64,000 nt of DNA from Symbiodinium natans. Taxonomy: Eukaryota; Sar; Dinophyceae; Suessiales; Symbiodiniaceae. The notes under the pieces were generated by a model. The model saw only the letters and a program-made list of their open reading frames with translations, did not search any database and had not been told where the DNA came from. The stretch lies in NCBI GenBank assembly GCA_905221605.1, contig CAJNDS010002341.1:359083-423082 (forward strand), read 5' to 3'. Positions within the stretch are counted from its first letter, which is position 1; every line of letters starts with the position of its first letter. Of the stretch, positions 58,296 to 64,000 are shown in pieces. The translations under genes and the position numbers were made by a program.

Positions 58296-58354
58296 TATGT
58301 AGATATATACATGTATATAAACATATATATTGTTTAGTGTATATATATATATAG
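58288..58354. repeat. (TA)n-rich microsatellite
   Basis: TATATATGTAGATATATACA and similar units, ending in a (TA)n(GA)n run. It lies just after the piece encoding GKSMGDKVAKEL and is probably intronic. Confidence 0.85.
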
Positions 58355-60149
58355 AGAGCATAATGTGACAGAAAGACGGCAGAATCTGCGCTCAGCGTTT
58401 GGCGCTTGGCAGGTCCTTGCAATCTGAGCCGGTGGTCGGCACCTGAGAACTCCACCTTGATCTTGGGTAGGGACAAGTAGCAGCAACGGGCGCTCAAGGT
58501 GGTTTCGGTGACGGCCTATGAGCCCTCGGTCATGAATGTGTGGCTTTGGCTTGACTTTAAGCAAGGGTGTTCAGCAACCCCATGACATCATGATGATTGC
58601 ACCGGATATCATGTTTTATTATGGTTATCATTGTCATTGTCTATATTGGAATGGAGCTGCTCTGAGAGCTGCGGGGCCAGGTCAGAACTTATTTTGATAC
58701 TCATCGCCACCGGCTTGGTCGCCGCCAGCACCTCGAGAAAGCAGAGGAAGCTAGATTGAAGCAACAGGTGTTCAGGGCCTGAGGTGAGGTGTTATCTTAC
58801 GATCGCGGCTTCTGCAAACCGTCCCTGGGATCTGAAGCGGCTCACGGTTCCAAACCCCCCCACAACCCTGTTGCGTGGAGCTGCTAGCAGAGAGGCCGCT
58901 GCGTTGCGAGATGTTGCGAGGCTGGCACTTTCTTTTCCACCGCTGACATGCGGCAGACGGGCTTTGGCTCGGCCATCGCGCCACAGCCGGAGCCTCGGTG
59001 CGCAGTGTGGCTCCCATGGGCCTCGCGTAGTCTCGCATACTTGCAGACTTGGCTCAGTTCAGATAAGGGTCGCAAGCGTTGCACAGCATGCCCAGTGACC
59101 GCCGCGCCCCAGGGCCGAGGAAGTGCAAGAAGTTGACACGTTGATGGCAGGAGCCTGATTCGAGCGGAGAGCTGTACAACCTTAGCTCCACTCTGTCGCC
59201 TGTGAGTGGTGATGCGGTGATGCTGCCGTATGCCGACGTTGCAAACATAGACTCAGGCTGGAAGCTTTTGCATCGTTGGAAGCGCAATGCTCGTCTTCCT
59301 TTTCTTCTTCATGCCGCAGTCTTGAAACTCATTGAATCATTGCGCTGTGATACCTCTGGAGCCTGTGGCTCCTGCGTCTTACTCCACTGTCAGCTGGGCC
59401 AAGGAAGTACATGATCTACGTGATCATGTTTAGCTTCTGCGTTGGCCTCCTGCTTAGATTCGCCACCAAATTCTCTACAGGCAAATTTCACCTGGCCGCC
59501 TTGTGAGAGCATTCGCCAGCAGGTGGTGCGCTCTGCCTTGCACAGTTCATTGCCATGTCCCTGCATCACTATGCATGGGACCCAGACAGTTCTGAACCGA
59601 ACAGGACTTGCTTTCAGCTGTCGCTGATCTTTTGCTGAAGGTTCCAAGACTAAAGCAGCGGGTCGTGGACCTGCCCCTACTAGGTCCAGTTACCGAGGCA
59701 GCATCCCAAGATGCCATGGAATTGAGTTCGTTCGAGACGTCTGTCGTGCCTAACGTCTGTGCAGAGACGCTGTGCAGTGTGAGAGAATGGAAGGAGTGTC
59801 AGTCGCGACTCTGGGCTTCATTGTGGGTGTTGTAGTCAAGGAGATTTTGTCGTAGTTTGTATGTCGGGTAGAAACGGACGGGGGGAGGGGGGAAGATCAG
59901 ATGCATTGCCTTCAACTTTGCTCTTTTAAGCCACCGTTCCTCTGCCCATGAAGTCCGGATGACACTCGCAGCTGCAACACTAGCAGTGTCTAGCAGCAGT
60001 CACCCGACACAAGACCGAGCCCAGCCAGGCCGAGTGCATTGCGGCCGCGCCAGCGGTGACGTTGGCCGTGTGCTTGCCCCAGCTACTCTTGCCCCTTCTC
60101 GGAGACCGAAAAGAAGCTGGCACTTCCTGAGGAGGGTGTTCAGCTACAA

Positions 60150-61370
60150 TTGAGGTGCTGGTTCGTCCTGAGAAATACGAAGTACGGCTGGCCTTTCCAG
60201 GAGATTACATACCTCTATAAGACTCCAAGCATGAGCCTCCTTGGAGCCTGGCCTCCACGTGAAGCTCGCCAGGACATCATCGGCGCTGGCTTTCTGTGTT
60301 GGATGCAGCGGACTTTGAGGTCCCTCTCCTACACCACAGTTGAATGTACAACAGGTTTCCACCTTCTTTGACACGCTCGGTACAGGTTGCCCAACCTCAA
60401 GACGGCGAGCGTGCTTCTAGTAGCGATGTTTTTCTTCGACATCTACTGGGTCACAGCCCCAGGGACCGCTTTCAGCTTCCCCTTCCAGATGCTCTGTTGT
60501 GCTCGCTCGTGCCCGGGAAAGGTCTTCATTTCAGTGCACCAGTTCAAGCAGAGCGTCATGGTCAGCGTGGCCACTGGCGCCGGGACTGGAGAAACAGTGC
60601 CGATGCTGATCAGGACAGCGAAAGTGCATGATGGCGGTTGCGAAGCTGTCGGGGGCTTTGGCGCCGAGTATCATGTAGGCACCACAGCATGTTGTGCAGG
60701 ATACCGCAGTTTGGAGACCCCCTTGGCGGTGATCGCATGCTGGGGCGCGCGGCTGAGATTTGAATTTCAAGTCTGGAGGCGCTGTGCTTTGGGGATGGAT
60801 CCCTTGAGGTTTGGCGACATTGCCTTGCCAGGGCTTCTGGCAGCTCAGTTGCACTGGGATTCTGAGAAGATGCAGAGCGACACTCAAGTGCGGCAGAGAA
60901 GCGAGGGAGCTTCTTTGACTCAACGGCCCAAGTGCCCTCGGAACTCGAGGTGTCCTATCTCCGGAGACACGATCTCACAAGCCACCGAACATTTTGGGAA
61001 GGCCTTACCTCTGACTGAGATATAATTCGGATGCTGTCTAGAGAGCCTGATGGCTTGATTCAGGCTACTTTGCGCCGTCCTTGCTGGGGTACTTCTGCGG
61101 GCTTTGCGTCCTTGAGCTCAGTCTGACTTCGGGAAAACCGGCAAATTCTTAAGAACTGACTTCTCTCTCAGACTTGGCCTGCTTCCCAGGCCACCATCGT
61201 GGCCTTGTCGATCATGAAGATGGGAAACACTGGCTTGTATTCTTGTCTAACCCTCCTGATTCTACTCGCATCCGCTTCAAAAGTCGTCATTTCGTATGGA
61301 GGCCAGCCCGCATTGCTGTACCTGGTTCCTGGAACATTGGGGACAACCGTCGTGCTCTCCCTTTGCCGCC
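60150..61370 (+). CDS. Signal-peptide-peptidase-like (SPP/SPPL) intramembrane aspartyl protease
   Basis: Cleaves transmembrane helices in ER, Golgi or endosomal membranes. Exact exons: about 60,155-60,200 (WFVLRNTKYGWPFQ), 60,273-60,319 (DIIGAGFLCWMQRTL), 60,386-60,449 (LPNLKTASVLLVAMFFFDIY) and 60,522-about 60,614 (SVMVSVATGAGTGETVPMLI). Then from 60,819 FGDIALPGLLAAQLHWD, about 61,062-61,112 (YFAPSLLGYFCGLCV), about 61,188-61,224 (ATIVALSIMKM) and about 61,298-61,368 (GQPALLYLVPGTLG). Catalytic Asp 1 sits in FD (usually YD) of FFFDIYW. Asp 2 sits in GFGD if the preceding exon supplies the first Gly. The PAL motif is intact. ESVM-type sequence after FDIYWVFIS resembles SPPL2/plant SPPL rather than classical SPP. 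Introns 60,201-60,272 (GA-AG), 60,320-60,385 and 60,450-60,521 (GT-AG) are 66-72 nt. N-terminal exons, the exon before GFGD and the C-terminal end are unresolved; the gene may extend from about 57.7 to 61.8 kb. Confidence 0.88.
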
Positions 61371-61799
61371 TGCCCAGTGTGTTCATCTGTCAGCTGCTGC
61401 ATCCGGGCATAATACTTGCTGAAGGCCGAGGAGAACTGCCAGATGCTCAGCCAACTTTGCTGGTTGAAGGAGCTTCATGTGCTCGCGATGATGCTTCATG
61501 TCCTTTTGCAGGCAACTTCTGTGGGAGGGTCTGCCGGCAAGAGGTTCACGCCGTCTGGAGGACTGCTGTTGCTCTGCCTCCATGCGTTCAGAAATGCTGC
61601 GGAGCGGCAGGAGAGCGGTGCCAACAGTGCCCGGACCTGAATCAACGCAGGCAATCAGAAACATCAGGGGCACGGAAGTTCTTCATGTTCTTCCTATCCA
61701 AGCTAGCAGTCCTGTTGCCCAGGATGTCCCTTGAGCTCGGGCATGCCAGGGCCAGCTTAGCAAGTTGGCGCTGAGTTTCCAGCTCACAACTGCATCCTG

Positions 61800-62590
61800 G
61801 GCAGCGGGTGATTCTAAAAAAAACACTGGAGTCCCGTTTGGTAGTATGCCATAGGGGGAGGCGCCCTAATATAGAACGACTTCCAAATAGTCTAATTAGT
61901 TCGGCTCTTGAAGCTGGAGTGTGTCACCATCGCATCGACGTTAACAACGTTGATGCTAGATTGCAGACGGATTTGATGGGCCTTGGTGGGTTCCATGGTC
62001 GGCTTCATAAGTATGGTAGAGGCTCAATGGAGATTTCAGGTGGTAAGACGCGAAGCTTCTACTGCGCCAGTCGTGATCTGTGCCCCTCGCGAGAAATGGC
62101 TCCAAATCACATGTCCGGTCTTGAGTAGATAGGGCGGTCAGAGCTTGTTGAACGATGCGGGTCGAGACTGCAGTTGCTACTGCAACGCTGATTCTTGCTT
62201 TGACTGGCAGGTGCTGCTTCGCCCAGGCGGATGCAGATCTAAGCTGACTGGCGAAGCCATGTTCCCAACGTCAAGGTGCATCTCGCCACCTTGAGCTTGT
62301 CCACGCCTCCACAACTTGCACAGCACACCACCCATGATGCTCAAAGCATGACACAGCCCAGATCCAGATAGGAGTCAGCGCGCTACATTCCTAGCAGATG
62401 GGTAAATTTGACAGAGTTCGCCACACCCGCATGCTAAAGACTCCTATCAGCGAGTCGCGTGCGCAGATCTTCTGTACTCCCACTCTAACGCCAACAAGTC
62501 ATGACTCACCCCACAGCTTGAAGGGGCTTCATCCGTGCAGCTCTGCCGCCTCATGGGTGGCCAGGCATTGCCAAACCTACTGCAGGCTCG
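61800..62590. other. No gene recognised
   Basis: Between the protease gene and the giant microsatellite I see only short open frames without motifs. Confidence 0.5.
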
Positions 62591-62595
62591 GTCAT

Positions 62596-63985
62596 AACAG
62601 CAAGAATAGCAATAGGAGTAATAGTAGTAATGGTAGTAATGGTAGTAATAGCAGTAATAGTAGTAATAGTAGTAATAGTAGTAATAGTAGTAATAGTAGT
62701 AATAGCAGTAATAGTAGTAATAGTAGTAATAGTAGTAATAGTAGTAATAGTAGTACTTGTAGTAATAGTGGTAATAGTAGTAATCGTAGCAATCGTAGTA
62801 ATAGTAGTAATAGTAGTAATAGTAGTAGTAGTAGTAATAGTAGTACTAGTAGTAATAGTCGTGATAACAGTAACAATAATAACAATAGTAACAATAGTAG
62901 TTATAGTAATAATCGTAGGAATAGTAATAATAATGGTAATAATAGTAATTGTAGTAATACTAGTAATAATAGTAATAATAGTAATAATAATATAGTAATA
63001 ATAGTAATAATAGTAATAATAGTAATAATAGTCATAATAGTAATAGTAATAATAGTCAAATAGTCCTTAATAGTTCATAATAATTATAGTATAATAGTTA
63101 ATAAATAAAATAAATAGTAATAATAGTAATAATAGTAATGGTAATAATAGTAATAAAGGTATAATAGTAATAATCGTAATAATAGTAATAATAGTAATAA
63201 TAGTATAGTACATAATAGTAATAAATCGTAAATACTAATAGTAATAATGGTAATAATAGTAATAATAATAAATAGTAATAGTAATAATAGTAATATAATA
63301 ATAGTAATAATAGTAAATAGTATAATAGTATAAATGTAATAAATAGTAATAATAGTAAATAATAGTAATAATAGTAATAATATTAATAATAGTAATCATA
63401 GTAAGTAGTAAGTAATAGTAAATGTAATAATAGTAATAATAGTAATAATAGTAATAATAGTAATATGTAATAATAGTAATATAGTAATAATGTAATATAA
63501 TAGTAATAATAATGTATAATGGTAAATAGTAATAATAGTAATAATAGTAATAATAGCAATTAATAGCAATAATAATAATAGCAATATAAATCATGTAATC
63601 ATAGTAATCATAGTAATGATAGTAATAATAGTAATAATAGTAGTAATCGTAATAATAGTAATAATAGTCATAATAGTAATAATAGTAATAATAGTATTAA
63701 TAGTAATAATAGTAATAGTAGTAATAATAGTAATAATAGTAATAATAGTAATAATAGTAATAATAGTAATAATAGTAATAATAGTAATAATAGTAATAAT
63801 AGTAATAATAGTAATAATAGTAATCATAGTAATAGTAGTAGTAATAGTAATAATAGTAATAATGTTAATAATAGTCATGGTAGATAGTAGTAATAATAGT
63901 GAGGTAATAATAGGAATGATAGTAATGATGGTAAGAATTGTAACAATCGTAATGGTAACAGTTGTAATTAGAATCATGGTAATCG
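62596..63985. repeat. Giant (AATAGT)n / (TAGTAA)n microsatellite
   Basis: About 1.4 kb of AGTAAT/AATAGT hexamer and AGT/AAT trinucleotide units. The first 230 nt are mainly TAGTAA with TAGTAG; later parts are TAATAG with scattered single-base losses, and a very regular block lies at 63,720-63,830. Long open frames on both strands (poly Asn-Ser, Val-Ile, Leu, Tyr, Ile-Thr) are composition artefacts, not genes. The array nearly reaches the window end; sequence returns to complex near 63,985. Confidence 0.95.
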
Positions 63986-64000
63986 CAGTTTCCTTAAGAT

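Noticed and set aside
62592-63977. Long open frames on both strands (Asn/Ser, Val/Ile, Leu, Tyr and Ile/Thr repeats)
   Set aside because: They follow directly from the stop-poor (AATAGT)n repeat in each phase; no start context, domain or exon pattern.

Overview
This window looks like nuclear DNA of a dinoflagellate, most likely of the Symbiodiniaceae type. Coding segments are short exons separated by many introns. Introns that can be placed exactly by protein homology use GT, GC and even GA donors, always with AG acceptors, and exon junctions sit in an AGG context. There are interstitial TTTAGGG/CCCTAAA-like tracts, spliced-leader-like relics, and very long microsatellites. Every gene I can recognise is on the + strand, as in the unidirectional gene blocks of these algae. 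No bacterial operon, rRNA, tRNA or CRISPR array was recognised. Spliced boundaries are inferred by eye, so gene ends are approximate unless an exact splice or stop is quoted.

Layout. 0.4-2.0 kb: end of an unidentified gene with an acidic C-terminus. 2.3-5.1 kb: multi-exon coiled-coil protein, with a 230-bp pyrimidine tract in one intron. 5.3-6.1 kb: possible beta-sandwich exons. 6.5-9.6 kb: mostly non-coding. 9,969-11,149: intronless secreted, probably GPI-anchored seven-repeat beta-propeller gene carrying a 10-bp deletion frameshift. 11.2-13.2 kb: telomere-like repeats. 13.3-13.9 kb: possible coiled-coil exons. 15.7-16.8 kb: leucine-rich-repeat protein (LRRC72-like). 17.2-19.9 kb: unidentified multi-exon gene. 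20.3-22.9 kb: DHHC palmitoyltransferase. 23.0-25.7 kb: EF-hand-type gene. 26.4-28.2 kb: lower-GC block with one copy of a dispersed repeat. 28.5-33.1 kb: unidentified exons. 34.2-36.16 kb: CRAL-TRIO (Sec14-like) lipid-binding protein. 37.0-39.3 kb: PLAC8-type cysteine-rich membrane protein. 40.8-51.4 kb: P2C (Na+/K+-ATPase-like) P-type ATPase alpha subunit, with an intron of about 2.2 kb that is mostly low-GC. 52,200-53,381: intronless type-I-like protein arginine methyltransferase. 53.4-57.2 kb: non-coding, with hairpins, the second repeat copy and telomere-like sequence. 57.7-58.3 kb: unidentified exons. 60.1-61.4 kb: signal-peptide-peptidase-like GxGD intramembrane protease. 62.6-64.0 kb: about 1.4 kb of (AATAGT)n-type microsatellite.

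The recognisable genes do not form one pathway. Several act at membranes: acyl transfer to proteins, lipid binding, ion pumping, a PLAC8 protein, intramembrane proteolysis and a surface-anchored propeller. This may be coincidence. The two intronless genes among many intron-rich ones suggest retroposed copies. The methyltransferase has a spliced-leader-like remnant just upstream of its ATG, and a better spliced-leader relic lies antisense inside the DHHC gene.
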